Shown: in pieces, positions 32,700-40,782 of the stretch
Position numbering within the stretch: position 1 is the stretch's first letter
How the letters are laid out: every line of letters starts with the position of its first letter
NCBI RefSeq assembly: GCF_006716425.1
Contig: NZ_VFOZ01000003.1
Span: forward strand, 1 to 64,000
From: Actinoallomurus bryophytorum
GTDB lineage: Bacteria > Actinomycetota > Actinomycetes > Streptosporangiales > Streptosporangiaceae
Reading direction: 5' to 3'
Length of the DNA stretch: 64,000 nucleotides
Notes under the pieces: model-generated
The model's input: the letters and a program-made list of their open reading frames with translations, nothing else
What the model was told of the DNA's origin: nothing
The model's database searches: none
Translations under genes and position numbers: made by a program

Positions 32700-34580
32700 T
32701 CAGCCCTCGTCGAGGAGGGCACGTGCCGCGGACTCGATGTGGGCGGCGTCGATGCCCGCGGCGGCGAGCAGCTCGCCGGTCGTTCCCGAGCCGGGCATCT
32801 CACGAACGCTGAGGTGGACCAGGCGCAGGGGCTGCGTCCGTACGGCCAGCAGGGCGTCCGCCACCGCGGAGCCGAGGCCGCCCTCCGGGTGGTGGTCCTC
32901 GGCCACGACGAGCCGCCCCCGCGTCGCCGCCGCCGCCGCGGCGAGGGTCTCGGTGTCGACGGGCTTGACCGAGTACAGGTCGATCACCCGGGCCGGTACG
33001 CCGTCCTCGGCGAGCCGGTCCGCCGCGGCGAGGCACTGGTGGAGGGTGACACCGGCGCCGATGAGCGTCACCGCGTCGTCCGGGCCGGAGCGCAGGACCT
33101 TGGCCCCGCCCACGGGGAAGGTCTCGTCGCCGTCGTACAGGACGGGGTAGGCGCCGCGGGTGGTCCTCATGTAGCCGACGCCCCGCAGGCCGGCCATCGC
33201 GTCCACCAGCGCGACGGTGCTCGTGGCATCGCTCGGATAGAGCACCGTCGAGCCCTGGACCGCCCGCATCATCGCCAGATCCTCCAGGGCCATCTGGGAC
33301 GGTCCGTCGGCGCCGATCTCGACGCCGGCGTGCGAGCCGACCAGGCGGATGTCGGCCCGCGAGACGGCGGCCATCCGGATGAAGTCGTAGGCGCGGGTGA
33401 AGAACGCGGCGAACGTGGAGGCGAACGGGATGTAGTGCCGTACGCCGAGGCCGACCGCCGCCGCGACGAGCTGCTGTTCGGCGATGAACATCTCGAAGAA
33501 GCGGCCGGGATGCGCCTCGGCGAACTCGGCGGCGTAGGTGGAGTTGCTCACCTCGCCGTCGAGGGCGACGACCCTGGGGTCGCGGTCGCCGAGCGCCACG
33601 AGCGCGTCGCCGTACGCCTTGCGGGTCGCGACCTTGTCACCCACGGAGTACACCGGCGCCGCCGTGCTCACAGGCCTGGCGACCGGCACGCTGGCCGCGC
33701 CGGGCAGCGGGCCCCGTACGAGCAGGTCGCGTTCGCCGCCGAGCTCGGCGATGGCCCGCGCGGCCATGTCCTCGGGGAAGGGCTTGCCGTGCCAGCCCTC
33801 GCGGTCCTCGACCTCGGAGAACCCCCGGCCCTTGATCGTACGGGCGAAGATCACCGTCGGCCGGTCCTCGTCTCCGCCGGTGGCCGTCGTCAGTGCCTCG
33901 TCGATCTGGGTGAGGTCGTGCCCGTCGATGGTGAGTACGCGCGCGCCGAACGCCTCGGCGCGGCGGGCATAGGCGCCGAGGTCCCACTGGAGCTCGGTGG
34001 GCCCGCGCTGGCCAAGGCGGTTGACGTCCACGATCGCCACCAGGTTGGAGAGCCGGTAGTAGCAGGCCTTGTCGATGGCCTCCCAGATGGAGCCCTCGGC
34101 CATCTCGCTGTCCCCGCACAGCACCCAGACCCGGTAGGGCAGCCGGTCGAGGTACTTGCCGGCGAGCGCGACGCCCACCCCGTCGGGCAGCCCCTGGCCG
34201 AGCGACCCGGTGGCGACGTCGACCCAGGGGAGCACCGGAGTGGGATGCCCTTCCAGCCGCGACCCGAAGCGCCGGTAGCCGGTCATCAGCTCCTTGTCCG
34301 ACACCACGCCCACCGCCTTGTAGACCGAGTACAGCAGCGGGGAGGCGTGCCCCTTGGAGAAGATGAGGTGGTCGTTGCCGTCGGCGTCCGGCCGGTCCCA
34401 GTCATAGCGCAGATGCCGCCCCACCAGCACCGCGAGGATGTCCGCGGCGGACATGCTCGAGGTGGGATGCCCGGACCCCGCGCTGGTGCTGGACCGGATC
34501 GAGTCGACCCGGAGCTGGGCGGCCAGCTCGCGTGCCGCGTCGAGGTCGATCGTGGTCAGTGGTGAGTGATCGGTGTCCAT
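32700..34580 (-). CDS. tkt: Transketolase (single-chain, short type)
   Basis: 626 residues, the length of vertebrate-type transketolases rather than E. coli TktA. The thiamine diphosphate motif G-D-S-E-M-A-E-G-S ... I-V-D-V-N spans about 155-187; the N-terminal G-H-P-T-S-S and K-G-H-A-S-P segments bind cofactor and substrate. The Pyr domain has the catalytic Glu in F-I-A-E-Q-Q, and a C-terminal domain follows. Transfers two-carbon units in the pentose phosphate pathway. It lies 33 bases after a RidA gene in the same direction and is probably a paralogue of the housekeeping enzyme recruited to a special pathway. AAAGGGC precedes the ATG. Confidence 0.88.
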   Translation of the reverse strand: MDTDHSPLTTIDLDAARELAAQLRVDSIRSSTSAGSGHPTSSMSAADILAVLVGRHLRYDWDRPDADGNDHLIFSKGHASPLLYSVYKAVGVVSDKELMTGYRRFGSRLEGHPTPVLPWVDVATGSLGQGLPDGVGVALAGKYLDRLPYRVWVLCGDSEMAEGSIWEAIDKACYYRLSNLVAIVDVNRLGQRGPTELQWDLGAYARRAEAFGARVLTIDGHDLTQIDEALTTATGGDEDRPTVIFARTIKGRGFSEVEDREGWHGKPFPEDMAARAIAELGGERDLLVRGPLPGAASVPVARPVSTAAPVYSVGDKVATRKAYGDALVALGDRDPRVVALDGEVSNSTYAAEFAEAHPGRFFEMFIAEQQLVAAAVGLGVRHYIPFASTFAAFFTRAYDFIRMAAVSRADIRLVGSHAGVEIGADGPSQMALEDLAMMRAVQGSTVLYPSDATSTVALVDAMAGLRGVGYMRTTRGAYPVLYDGDETFPVGGAKVLRSGPDDAVTLIGAGVTLHQCLAAADRLAEDGVPARVIDLYSVKPVDTETLAAAAAATRGRLVVAEDHHPEGGLGSAVADALLAVRTQPLRLVHLSVREMPGSGTTGELLAAAGIDAAHIESAARALLDEG

Positions 34581-34613
34581 GACCGGCGCCCTTTCTCTCG
34601 AACCGTCCGGATG

Positions 34614-35012
34614 CTAGGCGGCTGTGGCGGGTACCGCGGCGATCACTTCGATCTCGACGCGGAACTCCGGCCGCACCAGGCCGGGTACGACCGCGAGCAT
34701 GTAGACCGGCTCGTGGTGGATGAACTCCTTGCGAACGGCGACATAGGCCGCGATGTCCTCGGCGCTGGTCAGCCACTGGCGGACACCCACGATGTCGGAC
34801 AGGCTCGCGCCGGCCCGCGAGAGGATCTCCGTGATGTTCTGCCAGGCCTGGGTCGCCTCGCCGGCCATCGTGTCCGGGAGCGTGCCGTCCGGGCCGAGCC
34901 CAGGTGTTCCCGAGACGAGGATCTGGTCGTGGCCGGCCGGCACACGCACGGCATCGGCGTACCGGCCGATCTGGTGCGCCACACCGGCGTCGAAGGACTC
35001 AGGAGTGGACAT
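34614..35012 (-). CDS. RidA/YjgF-family protein
   Basis: 132 residues. Fold features: Q-I-L-V-S-G-T-P-G, Q-A-W-Q-N-I-T-E-I-L, V-V-G-V-R-Q-W-L and the C-terminal V-E-I-E-V-I-A-A-V strand. Canonical RidA proteins deaminate reactive enamine/imine intermediates with an Arg in the last strands; here the region reads P-E-F-R-V-E-I-E, so an Arg is available, but subfamily assignment is uncertain. Likely co-transcribed with transketolase. Divergent from a TetR gene with a palindrome between. Confidence 0.8.
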   Translation of the reverse strand: MSTPESFDAGVAHQIGRYADAVRVPAGHDQILVSGTPGLGPDGTLPDTMAGEATQAWQNITEILSRAGASLSDIVGVRQWLTSAEDIAAYVAVRKEFIHHEPVYMLAVVPGLVRPEFRVEIEVIAAVPATAA

Positions 35013-35064
35013 GGCGCCGATCCTGCCATCTAATGGACCGCTGCGTCCAACTTCTGAACTTCTC

Positions 35065-35089
35065 TTTACCTACATAGTGCATACGTAAA
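35065..35089. promoter_or_regulatory. 25-base palindromic operator between RidA-tkt and TetR genes
   Basis: TTTAC (35065-35069) and GTAAA (35085-35089) are the outer arms; inward the match continues as TTTACnTA against TAnGTAAA around an AT-rich core. The site lies 53 bases from the RidA start and 77 from the TetR start, where it could control both divergent transcripts. Confidence 0.55.
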
Positions 35090-35165
35090 GGGCGAAGCTC
35101 CAAAATACGGGACTATTGGGTCCACTACGAACTGTCACTGTCGCCGACTCGGTAATCTGTCGGCT

Positions 35166-35819
35166 GTGGCGCGGACAGCGGGTGAGAACAGGACCTCCCG
35201 GCTGACGGCACGTGGAGCGGCCACCCGGGCCCGGATTCTGCGGGCGGCCGCCGAGCTGATGTACGTCAGGGGCGTGGGGGCGACGACTCTTGACGACGTG
35301 AGGGCGGCGAGCGACACGAGCAAGTCGCAGCTCTACCATCACTTCGCCGACAAGGACGCTCTGGTGCGCGAGGTGATCGCGTTGCAGGCGGGGCAGCTGC
35401 TCGAACGCCAGCGGCAGCGGCTGGAGCGGCTCCAGTCGCTGCGCGGGCTCGAGCTCTGGCGGGACGCGATAGTCCAGCGCAACGCGTTGCGCAACGGGGC
35501 GTACGGCTGCGAGCTGGGCTCGCTGGCGAACGAGCTCGCCGACCAGAACGAAGACGCCCGCCTCGCCCTCGCGGCGCACTTCACGACATGGCAGGCGCTG
35601 CTCGCCGCAGGGCTCCGGCGGATGCGCGACAACGGGGCGCTCCGGCCCGAGGCGGACGCCGAAAGACTGGCCACGGGCGTCATGGCGGCCCTGCAGGGCG
35701 GATACCTGCTGGCCCAGACCGCGCGGGACACGACCCCGATGGAGATCGCCCTTGACATGGCGCTCGACCAGGTCAGGGCCTACGCGGTGGAGCCGGGTGC
35801 CGCCGGCGACCAGGCATGA
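35166..35819 (+). CDS. TetR-family transcriptional regulator
   Basis: 217 residues from a GTG start. HTH at about 15-62 (G-A-A-T-R-A-R-I-L-R-A-A-A-E-L-M; S-D-T-S-K-S-Q-L-Y-H-H-F-A-D-K). The C-terminal domain has G-A-Y-G-C-E-L-G-S-L-A-N-E-L, typical of the AcuR/YcdC-like branch. Probably binds the palindrome in the divergent gap and controls RidA-transketolase. The FUSC gene follows after 185 bases in the same direction and may be a further target. Confidence 0.87.
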   Translation: MARTAGENRTSRLTARGAATRARILRAAAELMYVRGVGATTLDDVRAASDTSKSQLYHHFADKDALVREVIALQAGQLLERQRQRLERLQSLRGLELWRDAIVQRNALRNGAYGCELGSLANELADQNEDARLALAAHFTTWQALLAAGLRRMRDNGALRPEADAERLATGVMAALQGGYLLAQTARDTTPMEIALDMALDQVRAYAVEPGAAGDQA

Positions 35820-36004
35820 CCGCTGGGCACGATCCGGCGATGATCCTCTTGCCCGGGGCGACGCGGCCGTGACACGCTCCATCCTCGTCCGGGAACCGCA
35901 GTACAGAAGTCCCCGCGCGCGGACGGCGAAAGGAGCGAGATGGCACGCCACCTCGACGCGGAGCACGAACCTGAGCGCCGGCGCGTGATCGTGCCCCCGC
36001 GCGG

Positions 36005-38320
36005 ATGAACGTCCTGGGATGGCTCCGTACCCGTGACGCGGACCTGTCGGCCCTGCGCCGAGCGGGCCGTGCCGCGGTCGTCATGCCGGCGGTCTTCGCG
36101 ATCGCCGACAAGCTGCTCGGCAACCCGACGATCGCGACGTTCGCGGCGTTCAGCGGCCTTTCGACGTTGCTGTTCGTCGACTTCGGCGGCTCGGTGCGCG
36201 ACCGGCTCGCGCAGCAGGCCGGGCTCGTGCTGACCGGTGCGGCCCTGGTGTGCGTCGGCACCCTGGCGTCCCGTGAGGACTGGCTCGCCGCTCTCGCTAC
36301 CCTCGTCGTCGCCTTCGGGGTGCTGTTCGCCGGTGTCGTCAGCTCGGTACTCGCCGGCGCGACGACCGCGTTGCTCGTCGGCCTCGTGCTCCCGGTCACC
36401 CTGCCGGGATCGGTCGGCACGATCCCGGACCGGCTGGCCGGCTGGCTGATGGGCGGAGCGGCGTCGATGCTCGCCATCGCCGTGATGTGGCCCGCTCCCA
36501 CGCGTGAGCCGCTACGGCTCTCGACCGCTCAGGCGTGCGCGCTGCTCGCCCGGAGGCTGCGCGCGGAGGTCGACTGCGTACGCGGCGGCCTCGGAACCGG
36601 TGGCGGCGAGGCTCTCCGCGTGCTCGCAGACGAGGCGACGGCCGCCGTCACGGCGCTGCGTGAGTCGTTCTTCGCCACGCCCTATCGCCCGACGGGCCTC
36701 ACGACGGCGACCCGTACGCTCGTCCGCCTCATCGACGAGGTGGTGTGGCTCGGCTCGGTGCTCGAGCGGACGCCCGCGGACCCGCGGCCGGGACCGAACG
36801 ACGCGCAGGTGTGCGAGGTCAAGCTGGCCGCGGCGCTGCTTCTCGAACGCGGCGCGGCGCTGCTGGAGTCGGTGGCCGGAGACGCCTACGGCCTCGAACC
36901 CGATCTGCACCGGCTGCGGCAGGCGCGGGAGGCCATGGAACACGCGGTGACCTCCGCTCTGCCGGTGCGGCGCGTGGGCGACGGCGTCGCGGAGTTCGTC
37001 AGCTCACTGGAGCCGAGCTTCCGCGCGCAGGAGATGACGTTCGCGATCTCGGCGATCGCCACGAACATCGAACTCACCGTGGCCGCGCGCAGGCGTACCT
37101 GGTGGCAGCGCCTTCTGGGCCGCCGGCCCGAGGGCGTGACGTCGCCCCTGTCGTCGGCGCAGGAACGTGCCGGTGCCCACATCGAGCCGCACTCGGTCTG
37201 GCTGCACAACAGCGTGCGCGGGGCGATCGCGCTCGGCCTGGCCGTGCTCGTGGCCGAGGCGGGGGGCGTCCAGCACTCGTTCTGGGTCGTCTTCGGCACG
37301 CTGGCGGTACTGCGTTCCAATGCGCTGAACACCGGCCAGAACGCCCTGCGCGCCCTGCTCGGCACGGTGGCGGGGTTCATCATCGGCGGCCTGCTCGTGT
37401 TCGCCGTCGGCACCGGCACGACGATGCTCTGGGTGCTCCTCCCGCCGGCCATCGTGTTCGTCGGCCTGGCGCCCGCCGCCATCTCCTTCACGGCGGGCCA
37501 GGCGGGCTTCACCGTCGTCCTGCTGATCCTCTACAACATCATCGAGCCCGCGGGCTGGCGGATCGGCCTGGTCCGGATCGAGGACGTGGCGATCGGCTGC
37601 GCGGTGAGCCTCATCGTCGGCGCGCTCTTCTGGCCACGTGGGGCGGGCTCGGCCCTGGGGCGGGCGCTGTCGGAGGCCTTCTCCGACAGCGCGCGGTACC
37701 TGCGCGGCGCGGTCGAGTACGGCATCACACGGTGTGACGTGCTCGTGCCCGCGGCGGCCGGCCCCGACGACCAGCGGCGTCGCGCCGCCGCCGCGGCCCG
37801 CCGGCTCGACGACGCGTTCCGCGGGTTCCTCGCCGAGCGCGGCACCAAGCACGTCCCGCTCGCGGACGTGACGATGCTGATCACCGGCGTCGCCGTGCTC
37901 CGGCTCACCGCCGACGCCATCCTCGACCTGTGGGCGCGCCAGGACGAGTCGCCGGCCGGAGACCGCACCACGGCGCGGACCGAGATCGTGGAGGCCGGCA
38001 CGCTGCTCGCCGGATGGTACGAGGACACGGCACGGGCGCTGGTCGGGGCCGGCCCCGTGCCCGGCCCGCTCACCCATGACAAGGACGCGGATGGCCGCCT
38101 CATCGAGGCCGTACGCCGCGACCTGACCGGCGAGGACGGGCACGCGACGGCGACGGCGGTCCGGGTGATCTGGACCGCGGACCACATCGACGCGGCCCGC
38201 CGCCTGCAGACCGGCATCCTCGCGCCGACCCGGGCCGTGGCGGCCGTGTGGAGCTCACGGAGGGCGTGGCCGTCCTCGCGCCGCCCCGGCCCTCGCCGTC
38301 AGAAGGCCCTGACCGACTGA
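36005..38320 (+). CDS. FUSC-family membrane protein (aromatic acid exporter-like)
   Basis: 771 residues. Two blocks of membrane helices (about 20-165 and 405-560) are separated by a large cytoplasmic region and followed by another helical cytoplasmic domain, the layout of FUSC/YccS/AaeB proteins. Repeat-like segments N-P-T-I-A-T-F-A-A-F-S-G-L and G-V-Q-H-S-F-W-V-V-F-G-T-L-A-V start the two blocks. Family members export aromatic acids or fusaric acid; the substrate here is unknown. The ATG at 36005 lacks a clear ribosome site. Confidence 0.8.
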   Translation: MNVLGWLRTRDADLSALRRAGRAAVVMPAVFAIADKLLGNPTIATFAAFSGLSTLLFVDFGGSVRDRLAQQAGLVLTGAALVCVGTLASREDWLAALATLVVAFGVLFAGVVSSVLAGATTALLVGLVLPVTLPGSVGTIPDRLAGWLMGGAASMLAIAVMWPAPTREPLRLSTAQACALLARRLRAEVDCVRGGLGTGGGEALRVLADEATAAVTALRESFFATPYRPTGLTTATRTLVRLIDEVVWLGSVLERTPADPRPGPNDAQVCEVKLAAALLLERGAALLESVAGDAYGLEPDLHRLRQAREAMEHAVTSALPVRRVGDGVAEFVSSLEPSFRAQEMTFAISAIATNIELTVAARRRTWWQRLLGRRPEGVTSPLSSAQERAGAHIEPHSVWLHNSVRGAIALGLAVLVAEAGGVQHSFWVVFGTLAVLRSNALNTGQNALRALLGTVAGFIIGGLLVFAVGTGTTMLWVLLPPAIVFVGLAPAAISFTAGQAGFTVVLLILYNIIEPAGWRIGLVRIEDVAIGCAVSLIVGALFWPRGAGSALGRALSEAFSDSARYLRGAVEYGITRCDVLVPAAAGPDDQRRRAAAAARRLDDAFRGFLAERGTKHVPLADVTMLITGVAVLRLTADAILDLWARQDESPAGDRTTARTEIVEAGTLLAGWYEDTARALVGAGPVPGPLTHDKDADGRLIEAVRRDLTGEDGHATATAVRVIWTADHIDAARRLQTGILAPTRAVAAVWSSRRAWPSSRRPGPRRQKALTD

Positions 38321-38368
38321 GCCGGCCGAGGACGTCCGCGTTCCCTGTCCGAGCGCGGGACGCCGGTG

Positions 38369-38857
38369 CTACTCCGCGGCGCGCATCTGGCGCCAGGGCA
38401 CTCCCCCGTCGCCGGGCAGGCCGTTGGTCTGGAAGCGCGCGTTCAGGTCCTGGAACTGCTCCGCCGTGGCGTCCGGGCCGAGCCGGCCCATCTCCAGGAA
38501 CATCTCCTCGTTGCCCGCCGGAGAGGACACGAAGAGCATCCGGCCGCCGGTCGGCGTCGTGAAGGTGTGCTGGCTGCCCTGAGGTATCACGACGATCGTC
38601 CCTGGCCCGCCGGAGAAGGTCGCGTCGCCGACGCGGAAGGCGTACTCGCCCTCGAGCACGTACGCGATCTTCATGAACCCGTGGTGCGCGTGCGGCGGGT
38701 TCTCCTCGATCACGTCATGGGTGAACACGAACGCGCCGAGAGCCTGGTCGACGTCGGCTCCTCGTACGAGGACCTCCAGCCAGTGCGGCCCGCCGATGTC
38801 CACCCTCCGGCCCTCGCCCGGCCGTACCGCCCAGCCGTCCTCGCCCCAAACGCCCAT
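38369..38857 (-). CDS. Cupin-domain protein
   Basis: 162 residues. The cupin core has motif 1 H-A-H-H-G-F-M-K-I-A-Y-V-L-E-G-E-Y (about 53-69) and motif 2 P-G-T-I-V-V-I-P-Q-G-S-Q-H-T-F, providing two histidines, a Glu and a final His for a metal. The C-terminus carries a small helical part. I chose the ATG at 38857 (M-G-V-W-G-E-D-G-W), since the frame upstream to 38932 looks unrelated. Could be a small dioxygenase, an isomerase or a sensor; no context decides. Confidence 0.75.
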   Translation of the reverse strand: MGVWGEDGWAVRPGEGRRVDIGGPHWLEVLVRGADVDQALGAFVFTHDVIEENPPHAHHGFMKIAYVLEGEYAFRVGDATFSGGPGTIVVIPQGSQHTFTTPTGGRMLFVSSPAGNEEMFLEMGRLGPDATAEQFQDLNARFQTNGLPGDGGVPWRQMRAAE

Positions 38858-38968
38858 GAGCCCCCCGTACGCCGCCAGGGGGCACCTGCCCACCCGGACG
38901 AACCCCGATGTAGTGACGGAAAAATACCGCAACCGACCAGTGCTGATTCCGGCGAGCCGTCGCGGGGG

Positions 38969-39292
38969 TCAGGCGCGGATCGTCATGCGGGAGACCTTGT
39001 CGCCCTCGACGCGGAAGGCGAAGTGGCTGGGGCCGTTGAACCCGTTGCCGCCGACCTGTGCGGTGACCACGACCTGGCCGTCGCGTTCGCTCACCTCGGT
39101 GACCCGCAGGCTGACCTGGACGCCGATGAACTCCGCGTCGCTCCATCCGGCGATCCGGGCGCTGCCGTGGAACTCGCGGCCCCAGTCGTCCACGACACCG
39201 TCCGGGGTGAACCCGGCGAGGAACGCGTCGAGGTCACCGGCGTTCGCGGCGTCGAGAACGGCCTGCACGGCGGGATCGGCCTGCTCTGTCAT
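38969..39292 (-). CDS. SnoaL-like / NTF2-fold protein
   Basis: 107 residues with the pattern V-Q-A-V-L-D-A-A-N-A-G-D-L-D-A-F-L-A-G-F-T-P-D-G-V-V-D-D-W-G, typical of SnoaL_2 proteins, followed by S-D-A-E-F-I-G-V and F-A-F-R-V-E-G-D-K-V. AGGAG seven bases before the ATG at 39292 supports this start. Activity unknown. Divergent from the GAF histidine kinase gene; the gap holds a loose CCAAATT...AATTTTGG pair. Confidence 0.75.
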   Translation of the reverse strand: MTEQADPAVQAVLDAANAGDLDAFLAGFTPDGVVDDWGREFHGSARIAGWSDAEFIGVQVSLRVTEVSERDGQVVVTAQVGGNGFNGPSHFAFRVEGDKVSRMTIRA

Positions 39293-39486
39293 CTGGACGC
39301 TCCTGTGGTCGCGACCGCCGATCTTCCCATTCATGAGGCCGATGGGGCCAGCGGTGTGGCGGTGTTCCGTGCGACCAAATTGCAGGAAATGGCGAATTTT
39401 GGCCACTCTGGACCTGCCACTGTAGAGTATTCGGAGGCATTTAATCTCCTTATTTACTTGTCCCCAATCGATCAAGAGGCGAACCG

Positions 39487-40731
39487 GTGGCGGCAAGGCA
39501 CGCACTGCACTGGGCCACGAGCGGGCGGCGAGAAGTAGCCGTCCACTCGCGCGCGGTGGCGTCATGCCTCACCTCGGCGGTGCGATGCGTGCTCGCCGAC
39601 CGTGTCGAGCTGCACCGGCTCGCCGAGTCGCAGGGTGCGCTGCGGCGCGTCGCGACCCTGGTCGCCCGGGGTGTCTCGCCGCCACAGGCGTTCAAGACGG
39701 TCGCCGGCGAGCTCGGCGCGCTCATCGGGGCGGACTACACCGCGATCAACCGGTACGAGCGCGACCGCACGGCGACCGTGGTCACCTCCTGGTCCGACCC
39801 CGGTGTCCCCGATGCCGTCACGCCCCTCGGCGGGCGGTGGCCGATCGGGAGCGACACCGCGGCGGCCGCGGTGCTGCGGACCGGAAAGCCGATACGGATA
39901 ACGAGCAGTTCCATCGGCAGTGAGATCGGAACCTGGACCAGGTCGTGCGGAATTGGTTACGTCGTTTCGTGCCCTATCTGGGTAGAGGGCCGCTTGTGGG
40001 GAGAAATGGCGGTGATGTTCCGTGGGCAGAGCCCGCCGCCCCCGGACACCGAAGAACGCCTGGGTGACTTCGTCGAGCTCGTCGCCTGCACGATCGCGCA
40101 GGCCAAGAGCCGCGCCGACCTCATCGACTCGCGCGCGCGGGTCATCGCCGCCTCCGACGCGACGCGCCGCCGCATCGAGCGCGACCTGCACGACGGAGTG
40201 CAGCAGCACCTGGTCTCGATCGGATTCGACCTTCGCGCGGCGGAGGCGACGGTCTCGGCCGGGCAGGCGGAGCTGAAGCGGCGCCTGTCCGACACGGCCG
40301 AGGAACTGGCCGGCATTCTGTCGGAGCTCCAGGAGATCTCCCGTGGACTGCACCCGGCCGTGCTGTCGAAGTCGGGCCTGGACGCCGCGCTCAAGATGCT
40401 CGCGCGCCGGTCGCCGGTGCCGGTCGAGCTCCATGAGCACCTGTCCGACCGGCTGCCGGAGCAGGTCGAGGTGACCATCTACTACATCGTGTGCGAGGCG
40501 CTGACGAACGTGCTCAAGCACGCGAACGCGTCCACGGTGCGCGTCGACCTGGAGAAGCAGGAACACCGGCTCTGCCTTTCGATCCGCGACGACGGCTGCG
40601 GCGGAGCCGATCTCGAGTGCGGGTCCGGCCTGATCGGCCTCAGCGACCGCGTCGAGGCCCTTGAGGGCGCGATGCAGGTGGAGAGTCCCGCGGGCAAGGG
40701 CACGTCACTGCGCATCACGATCCCGCTCTAG
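39487..40731 (+). CDS. GAF-domain sensor histidine kinase, NarL-partner (HisKA_3) type
   Basis: About 414 residues from a GTG; the exact start is uncertain. A GAF domain covers about 45-205 (A-L-I-G-A-D-Y-T-A-I-N-R-Y-E; P-I-W-V-E-G-R-L-W-G-E-M-A-V). The dimerisation/phospho-acceptor helix has R-R-R-I-E-R-D-L-H-D-G-V-Q-Q-H-L with H235; the ATPase domain has C-E-A-L-T-N-V-L-K-H-A-N and D-D-G-C-G-G-A ... G-L-I-G-L-S-D-R-V. No membrane span, so it senses a cytoplasmic ligand or redox state. No response regulator is adjacent. Confidence 0.87.
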   Translation: MAARHALHWATSGRREVAVHSRAVASCLTSAVRCVLADRVELHRLAESQGALRRVATLVARGVSPPQAFKTVAGELGALIGADYTAINRYERDRTATVVTSWSDPGVPDAVTPLGGRWPIGSDTAAAAVLRTGKPIRITSSSIGSEIGTWTRSCGIGYVVSCPIWVEGRLWGEMAVMFRGQSPPPPDTEERLGDFVELVACTIAQAKSRADLIDSRARVIAASDATRRRIERDLHDGVQQHLVSIGFDLRAAEATVSAGQAELKRRLSDTAEELAGILSELQEISRGLHPAVLSKSGLDAALKMLARRSPVPVELHEHLSDRLPEQVEVTIYYIVCEALTNVLKHANASTVRVDLEKQEHRLCLSIRDDGCGGADLECGSGLIGLSDRVEALEGAMQVESPAGKGTSLRITIPL

Positions 40732-40782
40732 GCGTGACCCGAACCGCCCGATCGGGTCACGCCGGCGAGCGCGGCCGCCCGT

